From: Bradyrhizobium sp. ORS 278
Lineage (GTDB): Bacteria; Pseudomonadota; Alphaproteobacteria; Rhizobiales; Xanthobacteraceae
NCBI RefSeq assembly: GCF_000026145.1
Contig: NC_009445.1
Span: forward strand, 6,626,001 to 6,690,000
Length of the DNA: 64,000 nt
Direction: 5' to 3'
A program made the translations under genes and the position numbers. The notes under the pieces are model-generated. The model was given only the letters and a program-made list of their open reading frames with translations, ran no database searches and had not been told where the DNA came from. How positions within the stretch are numbered: the stretch's first letter is position 1; each line of letters begins with the position of its first letter. Of the stretch, positions 1 to 9,394 are shown one piece after another.

Positions 1-1
1 C

Positions 2-799
2 GTTCGCGGCGCCGCATCCAACCATGCGGCCTATCCGATCCGGATGAGCGCGCGTGATCTGGCCCGTTTTGCGCTGCTCTATCTGCATGACGGCAGATGG
101 GGGGACCGCCAGGTCATTCCCGCGGCCTGGGTGCGTGAGAGCACGCGCGCCTATTCGGACGCGTATACGGAGTTCGCGCGCGGCCTCGGATACGGTTATC
201 TGTGGTGGGTCGGATTTCCGCATCACCTCTCCGGCGCTCCGGCGGTCCAGGTGCCGGCCGGCACCTACGCGGCGATGGGCGCTGAAGGGCAATATGCCTT
301 CGTCATCCCGAGCCTCGATCTCGTCATCGTGCACCGGATCAACAGCGATCCCGCGCTCGAACCGGTCGGGCCGCGCAAGCGGGAGCCGACGTTCCGACAA
401 ATCGCCCGGTTGCTTTGGCTGATCCTTTCGGCGGCCGGCGACCGAGACGTCGGTCCGGACGCCAGCATCGCGCGCGCCGATGGGGCACGACCAGATGTTT
501 CCGGGCTGAAGACGGCGATGTCCGGCAAGAGCCTGCGTACAGGCTCATCCTTGAAAGATGGCGCTTATGCCTGGGAGCTCCATGCCGACGGCACATTGTC
601 CATGGTCACCGGCGCCGACCGTCATGAGCGCTGGCATGGCAATTGGAGAGTCGACGATGGGGCCCGGTTCTGTCGTTCCCTCGATGATGGCGACGCGCAA
701 CTCGCCCGCGAGCGTTGTTACGACGTCGTGCTCAAGGATGCCGCAGTCCAGTTGTTCGGCCCCGATGGGCTGATGGAATTCGATATGCGGGTGGAGTAG
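2..799 (+). CDS. Serine hydrolase, beta-lactamase family (C-terminal part, cut by window edge)
   Basis: The frame is open from the first bases of the window, so the gene starts upstream and only about 265 C-terminal residues are seen. The segment around SARDLARFALLYLHDGRWG followed by GLGYGYLWWVG and GAEGQYAFVIPSLDLVIVHR is the typical C-terminal half of class C beta-lactamase/serine hydrolase proteins (family PF00144). The SxxK nucleophile region lies outside the window, so catalytic competence cannot be judged. A C-terminal extension of about 110 residues after the core (LLWLILSAAG onward) is beta-rich and of unknown role. The substrate is unknown. Confidence 0.8.
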   Translation, partial: VRGAASNHAAYPIRMSARDLARFALLYLHDGRWGDRQVIPAAWVRESTRAYSDAYTEFARGLGYGYLWWVGFPHHLSGAPAVQVPAGTYAAMGAEGQYAFVIPSLDLVIVHRINSDPALEPVGPRKREPTFRQIARLLWLILSAAGDRDVGPDASIARADGARPDVSGLKTAMSGKSLRTGSSLKDGAYAWELHADGTLSMVTGADRHERWHGNWRVDDGARFCRSLDDGDAQLARERCYDVVLKDAAVQLFGPDGLMEFDMRVE

Positions 800-1232
800 A
801 TCGCCGCGTCACCAACCAAACCAGAACGCGCAGGCATTCCGGTTTGGATCTCCGGAGCGATCGGCCGGTGAGTCGTAACCCCGATACCGACATTGTCTGC
901 GATACCGATCTACGCCCATCTTGCCGGGGCCAGACACAAGGCAAACGGCAAGTCAGCAACGAAATCGGTGCGTCGGACCTTCCGCGGCAGCGTTCCGCAA
1001 GTGACAAGGACGCATGTTGACCATCTCTTCTGCTGCACAATCAGGTTTCGCATACTGACGCCGACTACGTCGTCAGCCCACCCTCCATCCGAGCTTTGCA
1101 CCGACTTCTGCGCGGTCCAATCGACTATCATTCCGAATTTTTGCATCAGTCAGAAGTGCTCGCCATAGTTGCATCTTTAATTGAACACTCGACACAATCA
1201 CTATCTTAAGTGTTCATCGCTAAATTGGCCGC
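800..1232. other. Intergenic region without a supported gene
   Basis: No reading frame here looks coding. The AT-richer last 60 bases before the acyltransferase gene contain an inverted repeat, listed separately, and are the likely promoter region. Confidence 0.5.
1182..1216 (+). promoter_or_regulatory. Inverted repeat, possible operator
   Basis: TGAACACT at 1182-1189 and AGTGTTCA at 1209-1216 form a perfect 8-bp inverted repeat with a 19-bp spacer, ending 16 bp before the start codon of the acyltransferase gene. The position fits an operator, but no cognate regulator is visible. Confidence 0.35.
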
Positions 1233-2513
1233 ATGCATGAATCCCTGCGCGAAAAAAGCCGCTTGCGAGCCGTCACGCCTTTCTCCCAGGTGATCATCGG
1301 TGAGAGAACCGCTTATCTCGACTCCATACGGGCATTTGCTGCTATTCAGGTCCTGCTGCTGCACTTCGCTTCGGGGTTCTTGCCGGACCTGGTCGCGCCC
1401 TCACCCGCCTCGCGCTTGGCAGCTGCTATTCACGGCTCCCCGCTCAGTTTCCTCTACGACGGCACTTCGGCAGTCTACATTTTCTTCTGCTTGAGCGGCT
1501 ACGTCTTGACCCGATCGTTCCAGCGCGATCCCTGCTCCATGCCGCGGCAGATGGCTGCGCGAGCCGTCCGCCTCGGATTGCCAGCATTGGCCGCCACGGT
1601 GTTTGCCGCGAGCGTCATCCTGCTGTTTGGCAAGGCCAATGTGCAAGCCGGTTTGCTCACCGACAACGCTTGGCTGAGCAAACAATGGAATATCGATGTC
1701 TCAATGTTGTCTCTCTTGAAAGACGGAGTCTTCAACGCGCTTTTTCTGGGCTATCGCGATGTCCCGGGCATCGGGCTTCTCGCTCCATGGCAGAACAGGT
1801 TGAACGAGTCTTTTGTTGCACCGTTCTGGACGCTCAGCACTGAGTTTTATGGATCAGTCATGATTCTCGTCCTCTGCCGGTGCGCCCGGCAGGCGCCACG
1901 GATTTGGCTTGCGATTGCGATCCTGGGAACGCTCTACACGATACGGAGCGCCTATATATGCTTTTTCGTCGGGCATCTGCTCGCTTCGGTCCGTTACGCC
2001 GACAGGCCGGCGTCTCAACGAAGGCCAATAGCGACCATCTTTATCCTCACTGGATTATTCTTATGCGTGATCGCCGAGGTGTGGCAGCCGGCCTGGCTTA
2101 TTCGTTTGTGCTCTCTGGATACGGTATGGTTGTTTCCAGGGCAGTTTCCTCCGATGCAGCACAAGGCGTTCGGCGCCATATTGATCCTGATCGGCATCAT
2201 GGATCATCAAGCCTGCCGGGATTTCCTGGGCCATCCGCGACTCGTCGGGCTGTCGAAATTCTCGTTCCCGCTCTATCTTGTTCATTGGCCTGTTTTATGT
2301 GGCCTTTCATCGACAGCCTTCGTGGCATTGAGCGAGATCTGGAGCACCGAGTCGGCAAGGATCCCTGCCATCTTGCTAGGCCTAGCAGCGAGTGCCGCAG
2401 TCAGCTATGCATTCCGGCCGGTCGATCGGTGCGCGATTTGGCTATCGTCCCGGATACGTATCTCACGCCTACAACAGCAATTGAGTTTGCCGATCAGTGA
2501 GGCACGGGCCTAG
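1233..2513 (+). CDS. Acyltransferase 3 family membrane protein
   Basis: A 426-residue polytopic membrane protein of the acyltransferase-3 family (PF01757, OafA/YrhL type), which moves acyl groups onto sugars or lipids from the inner membrane. The N-terminal family signature is clear: D30, R33 and H44 in YLDSIRAFAAIQVLLLHF, followed by about ten hydrophobic segments. A second conserved block, FWTLSTEFYGS, lies near residues 197-207. It has no linked pathway genes that would name the acceptor. The start gives a natural cytoplasmic N-terminus of about 25 residues. The role in O-acetylation of exopolysaccharide or LPS is inference from the family only. Confidence 0.85.
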   Translation: MHESLREKSRLRAVTPFSQVIIGERTAYLDSIRAFAAIQVLLLHFASGFLPDLVAPSPASRLAAAIHGSPLSFLYDGTSAVYIFFCLSGYVLTRSFQRDPCSMPRQMAARAVRLGLPALAATVFAASVILLFGKANVQAGLLTDNAWLSKQWNIDVSMLSLLKDGVFNALFLGYRDVPGIGLLAPWQNRLNESFVAPFWTLSTEFYGSVMILVLCRCARQAPRIWLAIAILGTLYTIRSAYICFFVGHLLASVRYADRPASQRRPIATIFILTGLFLCVIAEVWQPAWLIRLCSLDTVWLFPGQFPPMQHKAFGAILILIGIMDHQACRDFLGHPRLVGLSKFSFPLYLVHWPVLCGLSSTAFVALSEIWSTESARIPAILLGLAASAAVSYAFRPVDRCAIWLSSRIRISRLQQQLSLPISEARA

Positions 2514-2743
2514 CCGGAACCTCAAATCTCACCGGACATGACCTGAGCTTTGCATTCACCCATGCCATGGCGGCGACAGAGTAGATCGCAGTTCGACCGT
2601 CATCGCAGGTGACCCGAAACCGTTAAATAGCCAAGATTCTCATATGGCAGCATCGAAGCTGACTTCGGCGGTCCTTCCGACTCAGCAGATGGCGTCACCA
2701 GAGACGGAGCCGACGGTCGACCCGCAGCGCGGATGTCTCCAAA

Positions 2744-4276
2744 CTACTCATGCGGATCGATCTTGACTTGCCTGACATAGACTTCGACGTCCCGGATCGT
2801 CTCCGTCAGGCGATAATCCATCAGCAGCGCGTCGAGTTCGGGACTTTCATGCAGCCATTTTCTCCACGGACCTGTCATATTGTCGACGAGCACGATGTCG
2901 GGACGCACCCGTCGAAAGTCCTCGATCATCCATCTTCGTTCCCGCTGCGCGTAATCATCGACGATCGTAAGCGACTGCGAACTGAACATGCCGCTTTCGC
3001 GTGCATAGTCCTCATAGCTCGCAACCAGCAAGCTCTGCTGGCGAGAGGCCCAGATGCCGCCAACTCTTCGAGTGAGGGGGTGGGCGAGACCGCCATTGCC
3101 GGAGATGGCCAGCACTGTCGGGTGTTCGATTCCGATCCTGGCGATGGCCGGTTGCAGGAAGCTGGCATCGAGTGCGTGATTGAACCAGGAGACCGTCGGT
3201 ACAACGAGCGCCATCGCCAGGATGCCTCTCGCGAATCCCAAGGGCGAGACCAACGAGGCCGCAGCCGGCGAGCTCATGGCAAAGCCAAGACTCAGCCAGG
3301 CAAAGGCGAGCATCGGGTAAGAATGGTAGGGCCAGCCTTTACGCTGCAGGAGGTAGACGACGAAAAAGGCGACCGATGTCGTGATCAGCAGCAGAAGCAC
3401 GGGATCGAGCTCCCGGCCGCGCTTCCGGACGAGTGTCAAAGTCAGGATCAGGCCCCAGAGCGCAGGTGCCGGTTTCATCAGCATCAGGCTGAGCGGCAAT
3501 CCGATCGAATACACATCGCGGACCAGCGGCAGCATGTCCGTGATGTATTCGGGGAAGAGCAGTACGGTGCAGACGCCATAGATTGACACGACGGCAGCTG
3601 CCACGAGGTTCTCGGGTGACAGCAGCGTACGCGGGGATCTCAGGTAAGCTGCAACGAAACCCACGCCACCAGCAGCGACCAAAGCGAAGTGAGGCTTGAA
3701 GCACAGGGCCAAGCCAAGACCGGCACCGGCAACCCAGGTCGCCCATCGGGGCGGCAACTCACGATGGAGCCGCACGGCCAGGAGTGCGATGAACGGCATC
3801 AGCTCGATCACGGCGATATGCTCGCGCTGCCCGAAGGACTGCAGCGGCAACAAGGCGAGTGCCATGATCGCTGCGATCGCCAGCCCCCATGCCTGATAGC
3901 GGGATAGCTCGATCGACGGGCGCAGGATCAGTAGACTGGCAGCGAGCGAGGCCGCGATTGCGAAGAACACCAGACTGTCGAGAACGATCTCCGGCGAGAG
4001 ACCCAGCTGGCGAGCGATGAGGAGAGCAGGCACATAGACCAAAACCGCCATCGGCGGGTTGGTCTCCAGTATTTCCGAATAGAGGCGCTGACCGTCGAGC
4101 CAGCGTTCACCGGCGATCAGCAGCCAGCTCACATCGCTATTACCTGCCGTGAGATGGCGGAGGATGATGCCCGTGCCGAAAACGACGATGACCAATATCC
4201 AGCACGACATTTGTGGATATGCGACGGCCCGGAGCGTTCGAAGGCCCGCGTGTTCTTCAGCCAGGTGCAGGGTCAT
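2744..4276 (-). CDS. Polytopic membrane protein, glycosyltransferase-like (GT-C type)
   Basis: 510 residues with about ten transmembrane segments, the first at residues 26-44. The periplasmic loop after segment 1 (GNSDVSWLLIAGERWLDGQRLYSEILETNPP) resembles the first loop of GT-C fold mannosyl/arabinosyl transferases, which often carries an acidic catalytic residue and a NPP motif near segment 2. The soluble C-terminus (about residues 390-510) contains DDYAQRERRWMIEDF and RVRPDIVLVDN. It is alone and opposite in direction to its neighbours. The exact donor and acceptor cannot be told from sequence; membrane glycosyltransferase or related sugar-handling protein is the best call. Confidence 0.6.
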   Translation of the reverse strand: MTLHLAEEHAGLRTLRAVAYPQMSCWILVIVVFGTGIILRHLTAGNSDVSWLLIAGERWLDGQRLYSEILETNPPMAVLVYVPALLIARQLGLSPEIVLDSLVFFAIAASLAASLLILRPSIELSRYQAWGLAIAAIMALALLPLQSFGQREHIAVIELMPFIALLAVRLHRELPPRWATWVAGAGLGLALCFKPHFALVAAGGVGFVAAYLRSPRTLLSPENLVAAAVVSIYGVCTVLLFPEYITDMLPLVRDVYSIGLPLSLMLMKPAPALWGLILTLTLVRKRGRELDPVLLLLITTSVAFFVVYLLQRKGWPYHSYPMLAFAWLSLGFAMSSPAAASLVSPLGFARGILAMALVVPTVSWFNHALDASFLQPAIARIGIEHPTVLAISGNGGLAHPLTRRVGGIWASRQQSLLVASYEDYARESGMFSSQSLTIVDDYAQRERRWMIEDFRRVRPDIVLVDNMTGPWRKWLHESPELDALLMDYRLTETIRDVEVYVRQVKIDPHE

Positions 4277-5067
4277 TGATGCTATCCCGTAAATCTACGG
4301 GACCTTACCTGGACACCATTAACAGATTGCTTATGATGTCCGTGACAATCTCTGGTTTACGCGGGCAGCTGACGATCAGGTGCGGACGGCAACTGTAGGA
4401 GTTCGGGTTCTCGCTCCTTTTTGCTGATTGCGAGGCCGTCCAGCCGTAGAAAGCTGCACAACTCTCCGTCGAGTTTGGTACACTGTCAGATCTGCTAGAT
4501 ATGCCCCGATCACGCGCCTACGAGACAGCTTCAATTGGATCTGTGATGTTCAACGAACACACTCCCACCGCGTGATCATCCGTCGGTAGAAGAAAGTCGG
4601 ACAGCGGCTTCCTATTGCTGACAGCCAAGCCTGATTTCGCGCATCACAAACCCCGCGAATCGCAGTCTATCCGGCCTGTCCATCGTTTCGCCGATCGGCC
4701 GCCCTAATTCATCCGAATGCCACCGCTCTCTGGAATCGCGCCGCGCTCGCGCACCGAACACCTCAACAGCGATCGGTACAGACCAGCTTCCAAAAACTCT
4801 CGTTCGCGATTACGCGTCAGATTACCCAGCGAAGACCGCGGCATACGATGAGATGGCGTTCCGAGAACGACGTCGAACGTCAGTGGACACCACGCTTCAA
4901 CAAGTCGAGCCGAAACCCTCGACGCCGCCCGCGTTATATTTGCTTAAGCATCATCTCACGGTATCTATGTATTTCGCTCGCCGAGGTTGATTTTCGAACG
5001 CTGAACGCCGTAACAAGGCACCGACAGAAACCAGTAGAAATACGTGGAAATGCGAGAGCGGACGACC
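4277..5067. other. Intergenic region without a supported gene
   Basis: About 790 bp between two divergently read genes. A plus-strand frame from 4848 overlaps the PAP2 gene in another frame and has no protein-like character. I see no RNA gene or repeat. Confidence 0.45.
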
Positions 5068-6156
5068 ATGTCGGAAACCGCCAAAGGTGGACTGTTGCCC
5101 GATTTCGGAAGCTTCTGGCTGGTCTTGGCCAGGGCCATCCCGGTCAAGCCTCAGAACAGCAGCGAGACTGCAGCGGCATGGAGCGTTTTTCGTCTCAACT
5201 GGTTGGTCCTGGCCGGCCTATGGATGACTTTTGGGCTCTGCTTGCTGCTGACGGATTTCCGCGTTCGATCGCAGGGTTACATTGCGCTTCTGTGCGTGAC
5301 GCTCGTATATGGTTGCATCGGATACGCGAAGGCACACTCAGGCGCCCGCGCCAAGCCCTGGCTCTTCTCGTTCCTCACTGGGCTGGCTCAGACAGTCCTC
5401 GCATTCAGCGTGCTCGCCTCGTTGTCTTACATCGTCACCGCGGCCGGCCTGCCGCTGCAGGACGCAAATCTGCTCGCGATTGACCAGTCACTCGGTTTCG
5501 ACTTCCGCCACTACCTGTCCTTTGTCAACGATCGCCCCTGGTTGATCACGGTTCTCGGCTTCGGCTATCGATCGATCGCATGGTCGATCGTGGTCATCGT
5601 TGTGGCACTCCCTTTGTTGGGCCACTGTCGCAGAATTGCCGAATTCAATCTTGCAATCAGCCTCACAGCCGCGCTGACCTGCTGTATGACGCTGATCGTT
5701 CCAGCAGTCGGCGTCTATTACGCGTTGGGACTGACCCCTTCCGACTACCCCAATCTTCTTCCACAGGCCTATTACGATACCGCGCGCGACATGCCTCTTG
5801 TTCGCGATGGGACGTTGCGTCTGCTCGACATCAGCCAACTTGTGGGTATCGTCACCTTTCCAAGCTTTCACGCGGCAGCCGTCGTCCTATACGGATGGGC
5901 ACTATGGCCACTGCGCTGGCTTCGCCCTTTCAATGTCATACTCAACGGGACCATGTTACTTTCGACGCCGGTCGGCGGCGGGCATTTCCTCATAGACATC
6001 ATCGCAGGTATTGTAATCGCGCTCGTGTCAATTCTCGTCGCCCGCTTCGTCGCACAACGTGCGGATACACTCAAAGCGTTGGATCAGCGCCCCGCCGAAG
6101 GGTGCAGTGCGTTTCTGAAGACACTGCGCGGCTTTCACCAGCATCAGCGAGCTTGA
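5068..6156 (+). CDS. PAP2-superfamily phosphatase / inositolphosphotransferase-like membrane protein
   Basis: About 362 residues with six or more transmembrane helices. The C-terminal half carries PAP2-type motifs: FPSFHAA and, further on, GGGHFLIDIIAG, where the two histidines and the aspartate form the phosphatase catalytic site (PAP2_3 family, PF14378). Such proteins dephosphorylate or exchange phospho-headgroups of membrane lipids. GTG at 5044 and ATG at 5050 are alternative in-frame starts; 5068 is chosen for the GAGAGCGGA stretch before it. It is the last chromosomal gene before the island. Confidence 0.75.
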   Translation: MSETAKGGLLPDFGSFWLVLARAIPVKPQNSSETAAAWSVFRLNWLVLAGLWMTFGLCLLLTDFRVRSQGYIALLCVTLVYGCIGYAKAHSGARAKPWLFSFLTGLAQTVLAFSVLASLSYIVTAAGLPLQDANLLAIDQSLGFDFRHYLSFVNDRPWLITVLGFGYRSIAWSIVVIVVALPLLGHCRRIAEFNLAISLTAALTCCMTLIVPAVGVYYALGLTPSDYPNLLPQAYYDTARDMPLVRDGTLRLLDISQLVGIVTFPSFHAAAVVLYGWALWPLRWLRPFNVILNGTMLLSTPVGGGHFLIDIIAGIVIALVSILVARFVAQRADTLKALDQRPAEGCSAFLKTLRGFHQHQRA

Positions 6157-6570
6157 CGCGCAGCCCGGAGCTATCGGAGATGCGTGCTCCCGTATGCCAG
6201 TCTCATCTCGATGAGTTGGTCGAGACTGGTCGGCCTGCAGGCGCGACGGCGACAAGGCCTAAGTCCTCGTCGATCGGGCGACCGCGTCGATCAACCTGGC
6301 GAGACGTTAGCGTTGCGTGAATGTCAATGCTCCCGCTGATACGCATGGCAAGCGGCCGAGGGCTTCGCAACTTTCCGCGAAGAAGGTCGTCTATCTCACA
6401 GACGCTTTGAACCGTCCGGATGACTGAGCAGAAGCCACATGTTCTCCCGTAGCTGATCGATCGTCTCGTGCTCCGCCGAGGAGCAAGCGACGGCTGATCG
6501 ATGCCTCGGGGAACTCGGCATCCCCTTCCAGTGCACAGCGGCTCGAAAGGACAAGGGGGCAAGAACCAAA
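6157..6570. other. Intergenic region before the island, no supported gene
   Basis: Short frames on both strands do not look coding. A minus-strand frame at 6396-6671 runs through the terminator hairpin and the attachment repeat and is treated as spurious. Confidence 0.45.
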
Positions 6571-6599
6571 ACTCCCACAGCCGAGGCGGCTGCGGGAGT
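6571..6599 (-). terminator. Probable former terminator of tRNA-fMet, displaced by the island
   Basis: On the minus strand the arms ACTCCCGCAGCC and GGCTGTGGGAGT pair over 11 of 12 positions around a 5-nt loop and are followed by TTTGGTTCTT, a rho-independent terminator. It starts 12 bp beyond the 12-bp repeat that matches the tRNA-fMet 3' end. This is exactly where the tRNA terminator would be if the island were removed. Confidence 0.6.
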
Positions 6600-6610
6600 G
6601 TCGGTCTCAG

Positions 6611-6622
6611 TGGTTGCGGGGA
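6611..6622. repeat. Candidate attL: copy of the tRNA-fMet 3' end
   Basis: TGGTTGCGGGGA is identical to 45825-45836, which is the CCA end of tRNA-fMet plus nine more bases. The match begins exactly at the tRNA terminus. Note that GTTGCGGG GA CCCGCAAC at 6613-6630 is also a palindrome, so part of the match could reflect a hairpin rather than an att core. Confidence 0.65.
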
Positions 6623-6775
6623 CCCGCAACAGCCACTCCCAGAGACTGCCGCCGCTGGTGATTTCGGTCATGTCTAAGTAGCCATGGCATCGCGCAGCCT
6701 AGTTTGACCGGAATGTAGGTGATTTGCGTCGGCGGTCGACGCTCCAGTGAAAAAGTGCGCTATTCACTTCTAATT

Positions 6776-7300
6776 CTATCTGCTTCTGTCGCGTACCTTT
6801 TCGGATACCCGCTCTGGGGTCGCTTCTAGGTCTTCGCGTAGCCAATCCAAATCGTCGTCTCTGACGCGATCGCCAAATTTAGGGGTCTTGGCTGGCTCAG
6901 CTTCACGAGTGCCAGGCTTTTGGGAAAGCCAATCGAGTTCGCTGGTACGGTTCAGCTGCGGTTGGCTACGAGTTCTGACTTCCTCTGGTACGCGAGCGGC
7001 GCTTATCGCTTCCTTCTCATCGTGCCAACGGCCAGACTTCTCCACCTCAACCTCCGGCTCCTGGTCGACCTGGCGGGCGCGCAGGTCCTCCAGGCGCACG
7101 GCTACCCGTCCCATTTCGTACGAGATATCGACCCGCTCATCTTGGAGGTCACCAATGTATTCAAGGAGCCGGCGCCGCTCGGGATCATTCTTCAAGAGAG
7201 CCATTTCTGCTGCGGCGATATCGCCTTTCAGCCGCGAGTCTGAGGCTGATAGCTGCTGCAGCCGCTCTTCAAGTGCCTTGACTTGCTGATCCAGCGTCAT
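6776..7300 (-). CDS. Coiled-coil protein of unknown function
   Basis: 174 residues. ATG at 7300 is preferred because GGAG lies 6 nt before it; an in-frame TTG at 7312 is the alternative. Residues 1-90 are a heptad-rich coiled coil (TLDQQVKALEERLQQLSASD and on), followed by a charged, low-complexity tail with repeated DWL motifs (ELDWLSQK, DLDWLRED). It lies 21 bp downstream of the next minus-strand gene and probably shares its transcript. I do not recognise a family; a structural partner of the adjacent VirD4-like ATPase is only a guess from position. Confidence 0.6.
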   Translation of the reverse strand: MTLDQQVKALEERLQQLSASDSRLKGDIAAAEMALLKNDPERRRLLEYIGDLQDERVDISYEMGRVAVRLEDLRARQVDQEPEVEVEKSGRWHDEKEAISAARVPEEVRTRSQPQLNRTSELDWLSQKPGTREAEPAKTPKFGDRVRDDDLDWLREDLEATPERVSEKVRDRSR

Positions 7301-7321
7301 TTGTAGCTCCAATGAGCGGGG

Positions 7322-7765
7322 CTAGTTCTTGTGGTGATAGGTGGGCTGATAGCTCTCTTGGTTCAACAATTCGGCGTAGAGCGTGGCCCTCAGGCGCTCA
7401 CCGGTGAAAAGCAGTCTCCGATACCCCTCATATGCCTTGACGGTACCAGAACGGACATCGGCTGGCATATCGGAGTACCTGTCCATATTCTCGAAGCGTC
7501 GCTTCCATTTTTCGTACAGCGCACGACGACGGGGCATGTCGGCCTCAATCTCTTTGATTTCGGCCATCAATTCGTCAATGCCCGCCGCGTCCAGTTGTTG
7601 GACTTTGAAAACCGGACCGAGCAAGACCTTGGTCATACAGCTAGTCTGGTGCGGGAATGCTACAACCGCAAGTGTGTAGTCCAAGATTTTTGCGTGGCTC
7701 ATACCTTCAAAGCGATTGTTTTCGAACGATTCCACCTCTAGTTTATTGGCTTTCAGCGGGGGCAT
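7322..7765 (-). CDS. Conserved-looking hypothetical protein next to the VirD4-like gene
   Basis: 147 residues from ATG 7765; the frame stays open to 7900 but that part overlaps the divergent VirD4-like gene. Predicted soluble, mostly helical, with EIKEIEADMPRRRALYEKWKRRFENMD and a basic C-terminus. No ribosome-binding site is evident before 7765, and ATG at 7702 is another option, so the start is uncertain. It is divergent from the VirD4-like gene with only 3 bp between start codons, so promoters must lie inside coding sequence. The function is not recognised. Confidence 0.55.
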   Translation of the reverse strand: MPPLKANKLEVESFENNRFEGMSHAKILDYTLAVVAFPHQTSCMTKVLLGPVFKVQQLDAAGIDELMAEIKEIEADMPRRRALYEKWKRRFENMDRYSDMPADVRSGTVKAYEGYRRLLFTGERLRATLYAELLNQESYQPTYHHKN

Positions 7766-7768
7766 TTC

Positions 7769-9385
7769 ATGAGTAGTTTCGATCCCTTCGGGGACATGAA
7801 GCGAGCGTGGAGCGTCTTTTCGAGCACGCAAAAAGCGGTCAACAAGGCCATCAACGCTCATCATCAGCGTCAACAGCGTAGGGAAGCGGAAGAGCATCAT
7901 CGACGGCAGCGCGAAGAGCAGGAAGAACTGCTGCGCAATCCACCACCGTTACACGGATCCGCAGCTTGGGCCTCACCGAGTGAGCTTACGAAGTTCCTGA
8001 AAGGACGAGAGGCATTCGACAATCCATCATCGATCTTGCTGGGTGCTATGAAGGACGAGACTGGCGTGGTGCGTTTCGTACACTGGGACGACGCAGGCCA
8101 TCTCCTCACGGTCGCGCCTACCCGCTCGGGTAAAGCGGTAACGACGCTCATTCCAAACCTGCTGCGATACAAGGGCAGCGTCGTTGTCATAGACCCCAAG
8201 TCGGAGCTCTACGAGCAGACATCCGCATGGCGGGCGGCGAACGTCGGACCGGTTTACCGGATCGCTCCGTTCGACAGGGGCGACAATCCGAAAACAGCCA
8301 ATTTCCCGCAGCATGGTTTCAATCCGCTGACCCGTATCCGGACACAAGCGGACGCGAGAGCGCTGGCGCAACTGATGTTCCCACGCGATGCGAACGCAGC
8401 GGAGTTCTTTATTGAGGACGCAGTGGCCTTCCTGACTGCACTCATCATGTACGTGCTGGACGAAGCGCCACCTGAACGCCGCACGCTTGCGGCAGTAATC
8501 CAGGCCTGCAACCTGCCGATCGGTCAATTCAAGCATCTGGCCGAGCGCATGGCCAATTCCAAGCGCAGCAGCATTGCCGCCGCTGCAACCAATGTGCTTG
8601 GCAAGTCCGAGGATCGGGGGCTGCCGAACATCCGCGATACGCTGCATAGCAAGCTTTCGCTGTGGGATGACGAAGAGCTTCTTGCCTGCCTGAAATTGCA
8701 CGACTTCAATTTTGAGGACCTGAAGGACAGTCCAGCGACGGTTTACCTGGATGTACCGTTTGACCTCATTGGTCCCTACTCACCATGGTTGCGCGTCGTC
8801 CTCAAGTCGGCGCTGGATGCCATGCTCCGCAACACGCGGACCCCAGACATTCCAGTGCTGTTCGCGCTCGACGAATTTCTGCAGCTCGGGCCTTTTCCAG
8901 AATTCCGGGACGCAATCCGTACCCACGCAGGGGCAGGCGTACGGCTCTGGTTCTTCCTGCAGGACGTTGCCTCGCTTGAGGAACACTACCCAAGGAATAG
9001 CTGGCGGCCGTTCTTGAACACCTCGATCAAGCAATTCTTCGGCATCGACGACCCGTTTACGGCTGAACTCGTCGGGAAATATCTTGGCACCACGACAGTA
9101 GCCTACCGATCGACCAATGCCGGCAACAATACCTCTGCCGGTCGCGGCAGCTACTTTGAAAACGATGGCAACACGAGCTACTCTTCAGGCGAGTCCGTGC
9201 AATTTGTCGGGCGCCCTTTGCTGACGCCGGACGAAGTCATGGCGCTGCTGTCTGACTGGAGCGGGAAGGGTGAGCGCATCGGGATTGTCCATGCGCGTGG
9301 GCCTCGCCCGTTCAAGGTTCATCTCACCGCATTCGATAAGAGCGAGACATGCCGGGCACGAACCGGGGCATTCCTCAATAAATAG
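7769..9385 (+). CDS. VirD4/TraG-like coupling ATPase without transmembrane region
   Basis: 538 residues of the type IV coupling protein family (TraG/VirD4, PF02534 group). Walker A is APTRSGKAV with K122; Walker B is VLFALDEFLQLG near residue 366; the RVLRYKGSVVVIDPKSELYEQT-type region follows Walker A as in TraG. Family members normally have two N-terminal membrane helices; here residues 1-60 are a charged helix (HHQRQQRREAEEHHRRQ) with no hydrophobic segment. A usual GKS/GKG after Walker A is GKA here. The next gene, 9 bp downstream, encodes a membrane M48 protease. It may couple DNA or protein substrates to a channel encoded elsewhere; no channel genes are in the island. Confidence 0.85.
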   Translation: MSSFDPFGDMKRAWSVFSSTQKAVNKAINAHHQRQQRREAEEHHRRQREEQEELLRNPPPLHGSAAWASPSELTKFLKGREAFDNPSSILLGAMKDETGVVRFVHWDDAGHLLTVAPTRSGKAVTTLIPNLLRYKGSVVVIDPKSELYEQTSAWRAANVGPVYRIAPFDRGDNPKTANFPQHGFNPLTRIRTQADARALAQLMFPRDANAAEFFIEDAVAFLTALIMYVLDEAPPERRTLAAVIQACNLPIGQFKHLAERMANSKRSSIAAAATNVLGKSEDRGLPNIRDTLHSKLSLWDDEELLACLKLHDFNFEDLKDSPATVYLDVPFDLIGPYSPWLRVVLKSALDAMLRNTRTPDIPVLFALDEFLQLGPFPEFRDAIRTHAGAGVRLWFFLQDVASLEEHYPRNSWRPFLNTSIKQFFGIDDPFTAELVGKYLGTTTVAYRSTNAGNNTSAGRGSYFENDGNTSYSSGESVQFVGRPLLTPDEVMALLSDWSGKGERIGIVHARGPRPFKVHLTAFDKSETCRARTGAFLNK

Positions 9386-9394
9386 GATCGAACC

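Noticed and set aside
6396..6671. Minus-strand frame of 91 codons across the left island end
   Set aside because: It consists of the tRNA-terminator hairpin, the att repeat and flanking DNA read as protein; no ribosome-binding site or family.
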